43,705 bases of DNA from Mucilaginibacter xinganensis (GTDB lineage Bacteria > Bacteroidota > Bacteroidia > Sphingobacteriales > Sphingobacteriaceae): contig JAMFSA010000067.1 in assembly GCA_026225055.1 (NCBI GenBank), forward strand, positions 1-43,705, written 5' to 3'. The first letter of the stretch is position 1. The number at the start of each line of letters is the position of its first letter. A program made the position numbers and the translations under genes. Positions 16,360-24,876 of this stretch are shown one piece after another. The notes beneath the pieces were generated by a model that worked only from the letters and a program-made list of their open reading frames with translations, ran no database searches and had not been told where the DNA came from.

Positions 16360-17985
16360 TCATCCCAACAAATCCACCTTATACTCCGGCAATACCCTCT
16401 TTTTACTGGCCTGCTCATAAGCGTATGCCAGCTTAATAATCTCACCCTCCTGATAGGCGGTGCTGAAGAACGACAGGCCCATTGGCAGGTGATGCGCCGC
16501 GCCCATCGGTACGGTAATATGCGGGTAGCCCGCCATTGCCGGTGGGGTTGAAAATCCGAAGCCATTATCGTAATCGCCGTTTACCAGGTCGATGCAGCAG
16601 GCAAAACCATTGGTGGGGCCTATAATGGCATCCAGCTTATTTTGTTGTAGTATGTTATCGATGACCTGGCGGGTGCCGGTTGTTTTTTTAACGGCATCGG
16701 TATACTCTTTGCTGTTAAGGTCGCCTTTGGCCTGTGCTTGTTCCAGTATTTCCTGTTTAAAAAAAGGCATGGCCTTAGCCGCGTTATTTTTATTAAAAGC
16801 GATCACATCAGCCAGCGATTTTGTTTTTGAATTGGCAGTGTTTAAGTATTTATTCAACCCATCCTTAAACTCATAAAGCAGTACAGTAAATTCTGATGGC
16901 GACACATCTTTTAGTTCTTTTTGAAGTTCGATCTCAACGATGATAGCGCCTTTGCTTTTTAATACGGCTATGGCATCATTCAGCAGGATCTCCATGTCCG
17001 GGTTGCCGGTCAGCGCGGTTTTTTCAATGCCGAGGCGTTTGCCCTGTAATCCGTTGGCATCTAAAAATTTGGTATAGTCGGCTTCAGCTTTGCCTTTGCT
17101 GCTGAGGGTATAGCTGTCTTCGGGATCAACACCGGCTAATACACCCAATAAAATAGCCGCATCTTTAACGGTGCGTGCCATTGGTCCGGCGGTGTCCTGT
17201 GTTTTTGAGATCGGGACAATGCCCGCTCTGCTCAATAAACCCACCGTTGGCTTAATACCTACAATACCATTAACCGATGCAGGCGAAACTACAGAGCCAT
17301 CAGTCTCGGTACCAATAGCAATGGCGCATAAATTAGTAGCCACTGCCACACCCGAGCCCGCGCTCGATCCGCTTGGGTTCCTGTCTAATATATAAGGGCA
17401 CTTGGTTAGTCCGCCCTTGCTACTCCATGCGCTGGCAGCTCTTGTCGACCTGAAATTTGCCCACTCGCTTAAATTGGCTTTGCCCAGTATTACGGCACCT
17501 GCTTCGCGCAGTTGATTAATAATAAAGGCATCTTTAGTAGCATAGTTATCGACGATAGCCAGCGAACCAGCAGTAGTAGCAACTTTATCTTTTGTGTTGA
17601 TGTTATCCTTTATCAATACAGGTATGCCATGCAGTGGTCCGCGTATTTTACCCGCATCACGTTCTTTATCCAGTTCATTGGCCATATCCAGCGCGTTTGG
17701 GTTCAGCTCGATAACCGAGTTTAGCTTTGGGCCGTTCTTATCAATATCATTAATACGGGTGAGGTACAGCTGGGTTATAGCATGCGAGGTATATTCCTTG
17801 CTTTTCATTTTTTGCTGTAGTATATCAACGGTAGCTTCCTGTAAAGCGAAATCATCATTGTTTTTATCTGTGGCACTGCCGGCTTGTTTTCGTTCTGATG
17901 GCGGGATATTACACGCGCCTAAACTTAATGCCGATAGGGTGATGCCCGCTAATGAGCCCGTTTTAATGAAATTTCTGCGTTGCAT
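16360..17985 (-). CDS. Amidase signature-family hydrolase, exported lipoprotein
   Basis: Amidase of 541 aa. The start chosen is ATG 17985 (MQRRNFIKTGSLAG): twin arginines and a hydrophobic segment followed by SLGAC, so a Tat-type signal with lipobox Cys25; the ATG seven codons upstream is less likely. Catalytic Ser-cisSer-Lys triad: Lys126 in VLIKDNINT, cis-Ser at 207/208 in NPSGSSAGSG, nucleophile Ser231 in GTETDGSVVSP. Such enzymes hydrolyse amide bonds of small molecules or peptides; GatA is the housekeeping relative, but the signal peptide rules out a tRNA amidotransferase. It is monocistronic and converges on the 15287 gene across a REP hairpin. Substrate unknown. Confidence 0.88.
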   Translation of the reverse strand: MQRRNFIKTGSLAGITLSALSLGACNIPPSERKQAGSATDKNNDDFALQEATVDILQQKMKSKEYTSHAITQLYLTRINDIDKNGPKLNSVIELNPNALDMANELDKERDAGKIRGPLHGIPVLIKDNINTKDKVATTAGSLAIVDNYATKDAFIINQLREAGAVILGKANLSEWANFRSTRAASAWSSKGGLTKCPYILDRNPSGSSAGSGVAVATNLCAIAIGTETDGSVVSPASVNGIVGIKPTVGLLSRAGIVPISKTQDTAGPMARTVKDAAILLGVLAGVDPEDSYTLSSKGKAEADYTKFLDANGLQGKRLGIEKTALTGNPDMEILLNDAIAVLKSKGAIIVEIELQKELKDVSPSEFTVLLYEFKDGLNKYLNTANSKTKSLADVIAFNKNNAAKAMPFFKQEILEQAQAKGDLNSKEYTDAVKKTTGTRQVIDNILQQNKLDAIIGPTNGFACCIDLVNGDYDNGFGFSTPPAMAGYPHITVPMGAAHHLPMGLSFFSTAYQEGEIIKLAYAYEQASKKRVLPEYKVDLLG

Positions 17986-18085
17986 GATGAGGTGTTGATA
18001 AAACACTACAATTAACGAAATATTTGCAAAATAACCCCGGTATGTTAGCAGATTCTTTTTGAAAAGCTATGAAAGTTTCAAAAAG

Positions 18086-18107
18086 TATTTAGACATTTGT
18101 CTAAATA
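18086..18107. promoter_or_regulatory. Palindromic operator of the sdpR operon
   Basis: Perfect 9-bp arms TATTTAGAC (18086-18094) and GTCTAAATA (18099-18107) around ATTT, ending 12 bp before the sdpR start. Size and position suit a winged-helix ArsR/SdpR dimer acting as autorepressor. That the product of the next gene binds it is an inference. Confidence 0.72.
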
Positions 18108-18119
18108 TATAATTATAAA

Positions 18120-18380
18120 TTGAACGCTCTGTTTAAAGCACTTAATGACAGTACACGGCGCGAAATACTTGAATTATTAAAAGATAAAGACCTTACCGCG
18201 GGCGAAATAGCCGATAAGTTCAGCATCTCTAAGCCAAGTATATCGCATCATCTTGATCTGTTGCGGCAGGCCGGGCTTGTGGTGTCAGTAAAAGAAGGGC
18301 AGTTTGTTCTCTACTCACTCAATACCACCGTTATGGATGAGGTGTTAAAATGGATTATGCAGTTTAAAGATCAAAAATAA
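18120..18380 (+). CDS. sdpR: ArsR-family autorepressor, SdpR type
   Basis: An 86-aa winged-helix regulator. The opening MNALFKALNDSTRREILELLK and the helix-turn-helix AGEIADKFSISKPSISHHLDLLRQAGLV are typical of SdpR. The C-terminal part lacks the metal-binding cysteines of ArsR-type sensors. In Bacillus, SdpR represses its own operon and is relieved by the membrane protein SdpI when toxin is bound. Here sdpI follows after 5 bp and a perfect palindrome lies just upstream. The start is TTG at 18120, the only one that gives the full family N-terminus. It heads a unit of four closely spaced genes. Confidence 0.9.
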   Translation: MNALFKALNDSTRREILELLKDKDLTAGEIADKFSISKPSISHHLDLLRQAGLVVSVKEGQFVLYSLNTTVMDEVLKWIMQFKDQK

Positions 18381-18385
18381 GCTAT

Positions 18386-19045
18386 ATGAAAAAATTTTCC
18401 CTATTGGATGTTGCCGCCCTGCTGATCTGGCTATTACCGATCGGTTATTTATTATGGGTGTATGGCTCGTTACCTGCCATTGTGCCTATGCACTATGGTG
18501 CTGATGGCAAGCCCAATCGCTATGGCAGCAAAAGTGATTTTTTGGTAATGCAGATGATCTTCCCGTTGATTTCGGGCGGAACATATTTTTTATTAAAATT
18601 CCTGCCATCCATCGACCCTAAAAAACAGGTGAAATATGGCGAACAAACATTTCAGAAATTGGGCTTTGGTTTGGTGATATTTATGGCTGCCATCAGTATC
18701 TCCATCACTTTTGCTACCATCAATCAATCGTTTAAAATTGATAAGTTGCTGCTGCCGCTGATAGGTTTGCTGTTTGTATTTTTAGGAAATGTAATGCACA
18801 GTATTAAACCTAATTATTTTGCCGGTGTACGTACCCCATGGACGCTGGAGGATGAGGGTAACTGGCGCGCCACGCATCGGCTTACAGGTAAAATATGGGT
18901 TATTGGTGGGCTTATTATCACCATAGCTACTTTGGTGCTACCTGAGGGTATGGGGGTGTTTGTGTTTTTGCCTGGCATTCTTATTATCTCATTTATACCT
19001 ATCATTTATTCTTATATCTACTTTAAAAAACATCAGGCCAAATAA
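18386..19045 (+). CDS. sdpI: SdpI-family membrane protein (DUF1648)
   Basis: A 219-aa integral membrane protein with about six helices. The N-terminal DUF1648 part shows LPAIVPMHYGADGKPNRYGSK, the hallmark of the family. The C-terminal part has the SdpI motif FAGVRTPWTLEDEGNW followed by ATHRLTGKIWVIGG. In Bacillus subtilis SdpI gives immunity to the SdpC killing toxin and sequesters the SdpR repressor. Here it lies 5 bp after sdpR and 4 bp before a hydrolase gene. No SdpABC toxin genes are nearby, so the signal it senses is unknown. Confidence 0.93.
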   Translation: MKKFSLLDVAALLIWLLPIGYLLWVYGSLPAIVPMHYGADGKPNRYGSKSDFLVMQMIFPLISGGTYFLLKFLPSIDPKKQVKYGEQTFQKLGFGLVIFMAAISISITFATINQSFKIDKLLLPLIGLLFVFLGNVMHSIKPNYFAGVRTPWTLEDEGNWRATHRLTGKIWVIGGLIITIATLVLPEGMGVFVFLPGILIISFIPIIYSYIYFKKHQAK

Positions 19046-19049
19046 TTTT

Positions 19050-20462
19050 ATGAAAAAAATACTCATAACCCTAATCCTACTATGCACCATCAGTTTCGCA
19101 AAAGCACAGGATATTGCAGGCAGATGGCAGGGCCTTTTAAATGCTGGCGGTACCAATATCAGGCTGGTATTTAATATCAATAAAAATGCCGACAATACCT
19201 ATACCACTACGTTTGATAGCCCGGATCAGAATGCATTCGGTATTAAATGTAACCGCACCAGCGTGGTAAAAGATAGCCTGACCGCGGCTGTTGATGTAGC
19301 CAATATCGTTTACAAAGGCGCGTGGGATGGCAAGGATGCCATAACGGGTACTTTTAAACAAAATGGCACCTTATTGGTGCTGAATTTGAAACGAAGCGAC
19401 CTAATCCGTCCGCAAACACCGAAGCCGCCGTTTAATTATTATACCGAGGATGTGGAGTACGACAACGCCGATAAGACGCTGCATTACGGAGCAACTTTTA
19501 CAAGGCCAAATGGCAGCGGTAAATATCCGACTGTAATTATTATTACCGGCAGTGGTACGCAGGATAGGGACGGTACATTATTCGGGCATAAATTATACTG
19601 GGTGCTGGCAGATTACCTAACTAAAAATGGCATAGCAGTTTTGCGGGTTGATGACAGGGGTGCAGGCAAAAGCACCATAGGCCCTAATGGTAAAAACGTT
19701 ACCAGCGAAAGTTTCTCGCACGATGTGGAAACGAGCCTTAATTACTTGGAAAGCCGTACGGATGTCGATAAAAAGCATCTCGGCCTGATTGGCCACAGCG
19801 AAGGCGGCATTATAGCGCCAATGGTTGCTGCCCGCCGTAAAGATGTCAGCTTTATAGTTTTATGGGGCGCACCTGCAATTGGCGGTGCCAGGATCAATAC
19901 ACAACAGGCAGGGCAGGCATTGAGACAGCGGGGTGTCGACAGTGCTTCAGCAAAAGCTTATATGGATTTGAACGACCAGATATTGCCACTTTTTAAAACA
20001 TCAGCCACTAAAGCTGATCTCGATAAAAATATTGAACCCCTAATTGATAATTGGCTGAAAGCACAAAGCAAAGCCACGCTTGATGGTTTGAGCCTGGCTA
20101 ATGATACGGCTAACCTGCATGCCTTAGTGGGTGTTTATGGCAATTTATATACTACGCCCTGGCTGCGGTTCTTTTTTACCTACGACCCTGCAACTGATCT
20201 GAGCAAAGTAACATGCCCGGTATTGGCCATTAACGGTGCAAAGGATGTGCAGGTAGATGCAGAAAGTAACCTGACAGCTATAAAAGCCATACTTACCAAA
20301 AGCGGCAATAAGGATTTTAAGGTAGAAGAACTGCCACACCTGAACCATTTGCTACAGGATGCCAAAACCGGCGATGTATCCGAATATGAACAGATACAGG
20401 AAACCATGTCGCCTGATGCGTTAAATATTATTTCAAGTTGGATTAAACTTCACACCAAATAA
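19050..20462 (+). CDS. Exported alpha/beta hydrolase (S33-like)
   Basis: A 470-aa hydrolase with signal peptide MKKILITLILLCTISFAKAQ. I start it at ATG 19050, 4 bp after sdpI; an earlier in-frame start would run through the end of sdpI. Residues 20-125 form an N-terminal beta-rich domain (AGRWQGLLNAGGTNIRLVFNI) seen in exported relatives. The hydrolase domain has ITGSGTQDRDG (oxyanion region) and the nucleophile elbow GHSEGG with Ser250. The acid is probably the Asp in INGAKDVQVDA and the base a His in LPHLNHLL. Relatives are esterases or peptidases; the substrate is unknown. It is the third gene of the sdpR unit, 16 bp before the beta-lactamase. Confidence 0.88.
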   Translation: MKKILITLILLCTISFAKAQDIAGRWQGLLNAGGTNIRLVFNINKNADNTYTTTFDSPDQNAFGIKCNRTSVVKDSLTAAVDVANIVYKGAWDGKDAITGTFKQNGTLLVLNLKRSDLIRPQTPKPPFNYYTEDVEYDNADKTLHYGATFTRPNGSGKYPTVIIITGSGTQDRDGTLFGHKLYWVLADYLTKNGIAVLRVDDRGAGKSTIGPNGKNVTSESFSHDVETSLNYLESRTDVDKKHLGLIGHSEGGIIAPMVAARRKDVSFIVLWGAPAIGGARINTQQAGQALRQRGVDSASAKAYMDLNDQILPLFKTSATKADLDKNIEPLIDNWLKAQSKATLDGLSLANDTANLHALVGVYGNLYTTPWLRFFFTYDPATDLSKVTCPVLAINGAKDVQVDAESNLTAIKAILTKSGNKDFKVEELPHLNHLLQDAKTGDVSEYEQIQETMSPDALNIISSWIKLHTK

Positions 20463-20478
20463 TTGCGTTATTAGTATC

Positions 20479-21381
20479 ATGAATAAGTTTGTAAGATCAG
20501 TTGCTGCCTTAGCAATTTTTTTAACCCCATTTTTTGTAAAAGCCCAGGACCCGCTTCGTGATAAAATAGTTGAATTAGCTAAACCGGCCAAAGGAATAGT
20601 TGGCGTATCGGTTTTAGGCTTGGAGGATAGGGATACCTTAAACTATAATGGCAATGCCCGCCTGGTGATGCAAAGCGTTATGAAATTCCCGATAGCTATG
20701 GCTGTTCTGCATTTGGTTGATTCGGGTTTGTTTACACTGGATAAAACTATCCATATAAAGAAAAAAGACCTGCCAAAAACTTATAGTCCGCTGCGCGATA
20801 AATACCCTGATGGCGACGTTGATGTTTCGCTGCGCGATCTGTTGACCTACATGGTATCACAAAGCGATAATGACGCCTGTGATATACTGCTTAAATTTTT
20901 AGGCGGACCTGATCAGGTGGAATATTATATTCAGAACAGGTTAAAAGTTAGAGGTATAAACATTGAAGCATCTGAAGCAGATATGGCTAAACAATGGGAA
21001 GTACAATATACCAACTGGTGTAAACCAAGGGATATGGTAAAACTGATAGATGTTTTTTATGCCGGAAAAGCATTGTTGCCTGCAACTAAGGACTTTTTGT
21101 ACAAAATAATGACAGAAACAACAACCGGCCCTAATCGCATTAGGGGACTATTACCTGCCGGAACTGTTGTGGCGCATAAAACAGGTTCATCGGGTACTAA
21201 TGATGCTGGTCTTAGTCCGGCGACAAACGATGTAGGTATTATCACCCTGCCAAATGGCAAGCATGTAGCAATTGCAATTTTTATAACAAACTCAACTGCT
21301 GATGAAGCCACACGCGACGCGGTTATATCCAATATAGCTAAAGCTGTGTACGACCGTCAACTGGAAAAGAAATATAAATAA
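20479..21381 (+). CDS. bla: Class A beta-lactamase (subclass A2 type)
   Basis: A 300-aa periplasmic serine beta-lactamase with signal peptide ending VKAQ. All motifs are present: Ser66-Val-Met-Lys69 (SxxK), Ser129-Asp130-Asn131 (SDN), Glu166 in ASEADM, and Lys234-Thr-Gly236 (KTG). The sequence VQYTNW shortly after Glu166 is typical of subclass A2, the group of CblA, CfxA, PER and VEB found in Bacteroidetes. The canonical ExxLN is not kept, as usual for A2. It is the last gene of the sdpR-sdpI-hydrolase unit, 16 bp after the hydrolase, so its expression is probably under SdpR control. The resistance spectrum cannot be read from the sequence. Confidence 0.93.
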   Translation: MNKFVRSVAALAIFLTPFFVKAQDPLRDKIVELAKPAKGIVGVSVLGLEDRDTLNYNGNARLVMQSVMKFPIAMAVLHLVDSGLFTLDKTIHIKKKDLPKTYSPLRDKYPDGDVDVSLRDLLTYMVSQSDNDACDILLKFLGGPDQVEYYIQNRLKVRGINIEASEADMAKQWEVQYTNWCKPRDMVKLIDVFYAGKALLPATKDFLYKIMTETTTGPNRIRGLLPAGTVVAHKTGSSGTNDAGLSPATNDVGIITLPNGKHVAIAIFITNSTADEATRDAVISNIAKAVYDRQLEKKYK

Positions 21382-21407
21382 CAGCGGTTTATCAAATAAC
21401 CGCTGTT
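21380..21407. terminator. Shared hairpin between convergent beta-lactamase and methyltransferase genes
   Basis: Perfect 10-bp arms AACAGCGGTT (21380-21389) and AACCGCTGTT (21398-21407) with an 8-nt loop. It begins at the bla stop and includes the last codons of the methyltransferase gene. No strong T run follows on the plus strand, so termination efficiency is uncertain. Confidence 0.65.
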
Positions 21408-22099
21408 TCGATATTGGCATCTTTAAAACCACCGAACACGGCGAAATTCATGTTTTTGTAGATACAGTCTACCTCGGTAAAACCAGCCCTCTCCAGCATT
21501 TGCAGCTGGGTTTCCAGCGGTGCGAATTTATCGAGCTTGGTGCGTTCAAAGGCCTGTATCAGCGCTTCATGGTCGAGGCCGGAGTGTGATACGGTTTCGC
21601 GCCATTCATATTTGTACAGGCTATCGAACAACATGGTGCGGCCGGTAACCTGGTCGGCATTTATGAATAAGCCGCCCTCATTTAAAGCTTTGAAAACGTT
21701 GTTGTAAAGGTGCTGCTTGTCGGCATCCTCTAAATGGTGTATAGCTAAACCTGAAATGATAATATCATACTTGCCAGGAATAGCCGCGCTTGAAAAATCC
21801 AATTCGATAAAATTGAAATTATCCAGGCCTTCAAACCGTTCTTTTGCAACGGATAACATAGGTGCCGAGATATCGGCCAGTGTAAACTGTAAATGCGGGT
21901 TTTGCTCATAAACCAACTGCGAAAACAAGCCCGTTCCGGCACCGAGATCGAGTATAGTTTTGGCGTTTGATACCCTTTTTATAAAGGGCAGACAGCTATG
22001 ATAAAAATCAGTAAAGCAGGGGATAAGGTATTGCCTTTGCGAGTCGTATTGTTTTGATACGGCTCCAAATTTTTCCTTAATGTCGATATTGGTGTTCAT
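21392..22099 (-). CDS. Class I SAM-dependent methyltransferase
   Basis: A 235-aa soluble methyltransferase. The SAM-binding motif I is TILDLGAGTGLFSQL, followed by the acidic loop FTLADISAPML and post-motif region IIISGLAIHHLEDADK, so the Rossmann fold is complete. The fold resembles the CmoA/UbiE-like small-molecule enzymes, but nothing fixes the substrate. It is read toward the beta-lactamase gene, and its stop codon lies in a hairpin shared with that gene. Upstream (minus) lies the isochorismatase gene with a 100-bp gap, so it may have its own promoter. Confidence 0.85.
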   Translation of the reverse strand: MNTNIDIKEKFGAVSKQYDSQRQYLIPCFTDFYHSCLPFIKRVSNAKTILDLGAGTGLFSQLVYEQNPHLQFTLADISAPMLSVAKERFEGLDNFNFIELDFSSAAIPGKYDIIISGLAIHHLEDADKQHLYNNVFKALNEGGLFINADQVTGRTMLFDSLYKYEWRETVSHSGLDHEALIQAFERTKLDKFAPLETQLQMLERAGFTEVDCIYKNMNFAVFGGFKDANIETAVI

Positions 22100-22200
22100 G
22101 TGCAGGTTATTAAAATATGGTTGAACAGCTATTATACAGATAACAAAAAACTAATCAGGCTTTTGTTTTGTTAAAACCGATCTTTTTGCGCTAATATCCG

Positions 22201-22770
22201 TTAATTCTTCAATAGGTTCAATATACCTTCAGTAGTTAATATGGTGGCAAATTCGTTCTTGAGCTGGGCCAACGCGGTAAGGTGCATGGTTTCCGCACTG
22301 TAGTGCTCTTCGTTTATTCCTTTTTTTGAAAAGGTAGCGGTAGCGTCTGCTATTAAATAGGTTTTATAACCATAGTTGCCGGCCATACGGGTAGTGGTTG
22401 ATACACAATGATCGGTTGTTAGGCCAACTATAACTACGGTATCAATTTTTTGCGCATCCAATCGCTCTTTTAAATCGGTGCCGATAAATGAACTGTTCAC
22501 CGATTTTTTAATGACCGGCTCATCTGCCACGGGTGCAACAATATCCTTTATAGCGTTACCGGGGTTACCCGGTGCAAGCCTTGAAACAGGATTGACAGAG
22601 CAATGCTGGATATGAAACAAGGGCATATGATGTACTCTCCAATAATCCAATAATTTGCGGCAGTTAACTTCTGCATCCGAGTTGTTTCTTTCACCGCCCC
22701 AATAGGCTATATCGTCAAAACCCTTTTGTATGTCAATTAAAATTAACGCTGTATTTTTTGGAATGCTCAT
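22201..22770 (-). CDS. Isochorismatase-family cysteine hydrolase
   Basis: A 189-aa cytosolic hydrolase of the isochorismatase/nicotinamidase superfamily. The catalytic triad is Asp13 (LILIDIQKGF), Lys89 (VIKKSVNSSF) and Cys122 (GLTTDHCVSTT). The cis-peptide region VIVGLTTDHC is intact. The start is ATG 22770; an in-frame TTG two codons upstream is less likely. Members cleave amides or enol ethers such as nicotinamide, ureidoacrylate or isochorismate. The metal-binding motif of nicotinamidases is not evident, so the substrate is open. It lies 37 bp downstream of the phosphodiesterase gene on the same strand. Confidence 0.88.
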   Translation of the reverse strand: MSIPKNTALILIDIQKGFDDIAYWGGERNNSDAEVNCRKLLDYWRVHHMPLFHIQHCSVNPVSRLAPGNPGNAIKDIVAPVADEPVIKKSVNSSFIGTDLKERLDAQKIDTVVIVGLTTDHCVSTTTRMAGNYGYKTYLIADATATFSKKGINEEHYSAETMHLTALAQLKNEFATILTTEGILNLLKN

Positions 22771-22807
22771 TACCAAAGCTACATGGATTATTAGAATGCT
22801 GCATCAA

Positions 22808-24076
22808 TTATTTTAGCAATATCTCGTTAGCCACCTTATCTGTACCATCAATTTTATTGGTGTTGCTTAACCCAAGTATCCTTGTTATTACCGGGAACAC
22901 ATCCACATTCTCAAATGTTGAGATGGTTAAATTACTTTTAAAAGCCGGTCCCCAGGCATAAAAAGTGGCATGCATATTCTTAACAGCGGTAGCATCGTAA
23001 CCATGCCAGCCAATGGTGGTGAATTTGCTGTTATATAGGTTGAATACCTTCGGCCAGTTAGGGATCAGCAAGATATCACCTATGCGGTTCTGCCAGTCGT
23101 CCTTAGCGCCATAGTGTAGTTTTTCAGGTACGTTTGTTTTAAGGTATACGGCATAATCGGTTGTTTTTTCTTTCAGTAATTGCTGGTAAGCATATTGGAT
23201 ATACCTGGAATCCTTAGCATATAACTCTACCAATAGCCCATCACCGGAAATAATAAATTTTGAGGTATCAACACCTGCTGGCATCGGAATAGGGTTATCA
23301 ATATCAGCTTTGGTCATACCGTGGTCTGATAAAAATATATAGTTTACATTAAGGCCGGTAGCTTTAACAGCCTTTGTAAGCTCATAAACCGATGAATCTA
23401 TCAAATGTACAGCATCTGCCACTTCGGGCGAGTTTGGCCCGTATTTATGCCCCTGGTGATCAACCTGCGGGAAATAGAAAGTAATCAAATGCGGGCGTTT
23501 TGCAGGCGGCAGGCTCAGCCAGTTAACTACCGTTTCAATACGGTTATGAATATCTATCTTTTCATTATAGCGATAATAATAGGTCGGGCGAATGTCTTTC
23601 ACAGCAGCTTCTGATCCTACCCAGTAAAAGCTGGCCGAAAGCATTTTTTGCTGCTCTGCCAATACCCAAAGCGGTATGCCGCCATTGTACCAGACCTGGT
23701 CGGTAGCGGTTTTGCCTTTGTACGAGAAGAATGATTTGGTAGTGGCATCATAAAAAGCATTGTTCACCAATCCCTCATGCGACGGGTATAAACCCGTAAC
23801 AATACTGTAATGGTTGGGGAAAGTAACCGAAGGATAAGCTGGCAGCATCGATTCTGCCTTTACACCCGCGTTGCTCAACGCTTGCAGATGTTCGGCATTG
23901 TATAGTTTAGCATAATCGTAGCGGAAGCCATCGGCAGATATCAATATAACATAGGGTTTGTTTTCCTGCTCAGGACTGTTTTCCCTGCCGGGGATGATCT
24001 TTTGTACAGTATCAACCTGGCAAAAAGCAGTAAGGCTTAAAAGCAGGAAGGGAAGGAGCAATATGCGGATTTTCAT
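22808..24076 (-). CDS. Exported ectonucleotide pyrophosphatase/phosphodiesterase
   Basis: A 422-aa enzyme of the alkaline phosphatase superfamily with a signal peptide (MKIRILLLPFLLLSLTAFCQ). The two-zinc active site is complete: Asp49 in ISADGFRYDY, nucleophile Thr85 in YPSVTFPNHY, DHQGHKYGP, LSDHGM and a late His in GWHGYD. The Thr nucleophile with FPNH context marks the NPP group, which splits nucleotides, cyclic nucleotides or phosphodiesters outside the cytoplasm to obtain phosphate and nucleosides. It is first in a minus-strand run with the isochorismatase gene and is divergent from the 24164 lipoprotein gene. Confidence 0.92.
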   Translation of the reverse strand: MKIRILLLPFLLLSLTAFCQVDTVQKIIPGRENSPEQENKPYVILISADGFRYDYAKLYNAEHLQALSNAGVKAESMLPAYPSVTFPNHYSIVTGLYPSHEGLVNNAFYDATTKSFFSYKGKTATDQVWYNGGIPLWVLAEQQKMLSASFYWVGSEAAVKDIRPTYYYRYNEKIDIHNRIETVVNWLSLPPAKRPHLITFYFPQVDHQGHKYGPNSPEVADAVHLIDSSVYELTKAVKATGLNVNYIFLSDHGMTKADIDNPIPMPAGVDTSKFIISGDGLLVELYAKDSRYIQYAYQQLLKEKTTDYAVYLKTNVPEKLHYGAKDDWQNRIGDILLIPNWPKVFNLYNSKFTTIGWHGYDATAVKNMHATFYAWGPAFKSNLTISTFENVDVFPVITRILGLSNTNKIDGTDKVANEILLK

Positions 24077-24163
24077 TTTGGAGGGTCAGTTTCCTCAAAA
24101 ATAGGTAAACTACATTAACGGTGTTATAATTTTATATTATCTTCAAACATTTTACAAACCAAT

Positions 24164-24781
24164 ATGAACCGCCTAACCATATTTTCCTTATTAATGATTT
24201 TTTCGTGCCTGTTTTTCTCGTGTAAAAAGAGCAATGTCGGGTCTACAGGCACTTATCATGCAACCGGCTTAACGCAAGAGTCTGAAGTAAGATTGTTTAC
24301 CAATGGGAGGGAAATTACAGATAATACAGTGATTAATAAATTTATTGCGGGAGATAGCGAATTTAACCTTGTGTACAATGCTTCAGATTACCAGGCAATA
24401 ACATTCACATCTGCAGATACGGCCACATTTGGTAATCCCGTTGAGAAATTTTTTGTGAAAAAGAGTGATGGCTTATATTTGTTTTACTCGCCTTATTATA
24501 CCCCGGTGCCCGATGTAAGCGATTATCCGGTGATTACTAAATACAACGGCCCCACAATTCAACAACCATATGGCGCAAACTCATCACGCACAGTAACACA
24601 GGGTATATATGTTGCGCATACAGGTTCAGGTGCATTCGCGTTATCAGTGTTGGCTTATAAAGTTTCATTGGCAAGCGGATATACGGCATATGGAGAAGCG
24701 TTGAATGATTTTAATGACGATGTAAAGCTGGGATTAAACGATACCCTGGCTGTAAGACAATATGCAGTAACTTATAAATAG
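24164..24781 (+). CDS. Lipoprotein of unknown function
   Basis: A 205-aa exported lipoprotein with lipobox CLFFSC (Cys20) after a hydrophobic stretch. The mature part is beta-rich with no catalytic motif and few cysteines. I do not recognise the family. It is divergent from the NPP gene and 95 bp upstream of the GH5 gene on the same strand, so it may be co-transcribed with it. Confidence 0.72.
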   Translation: MNRLTIFSLLMIFSCLFFSCKKSNVGSTGTYHATGLTQESEVRLFTNGREITDNTVINKFIAGDSEFNLVYNASDYQAITFTSADTATFGNPVEKFFVKKSDGLYLFYSPYYTPVPDVSDYPVITKYNGPTIQQPYGANSSRTVTQGIYVAHTGSGAFALSVLAYKVSLASGYTAYGEALNDFNDDVKLGLNDTLAVRQYAVTYK

Positions 24782-24855
24782 TAGTGTGGATTGTACATTT
24801 TTAACTGATCGTGATTAATTTCTTACATAACGAATTGTTGTTCGGAAATTTGCTA

Positions 24856-24863
24856 TACCTTGG
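24856..24863 (+). promoter_or_regulatory. Candidate -7 element before the GH5 gene
   Basis: TACCTTGG is one mismatch from TAnnTTTG, with a TTG 18 bp upstream at about 24835-24837 as a -33 candidate and 13 nt before the ATG. Suggestive only. Confidence 0.35.
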
Positions 24864-24876
24864 GTTTATCTGAATT

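Noticed and set aside
18960..19049. Earlier start of the alpha/beta hydrolase inside sdpI
   Set aside because: The extension overlaps sdpI coding sequence in another frame, and the ATG at 19050 gives a clean signal peptide directly after sdpI.
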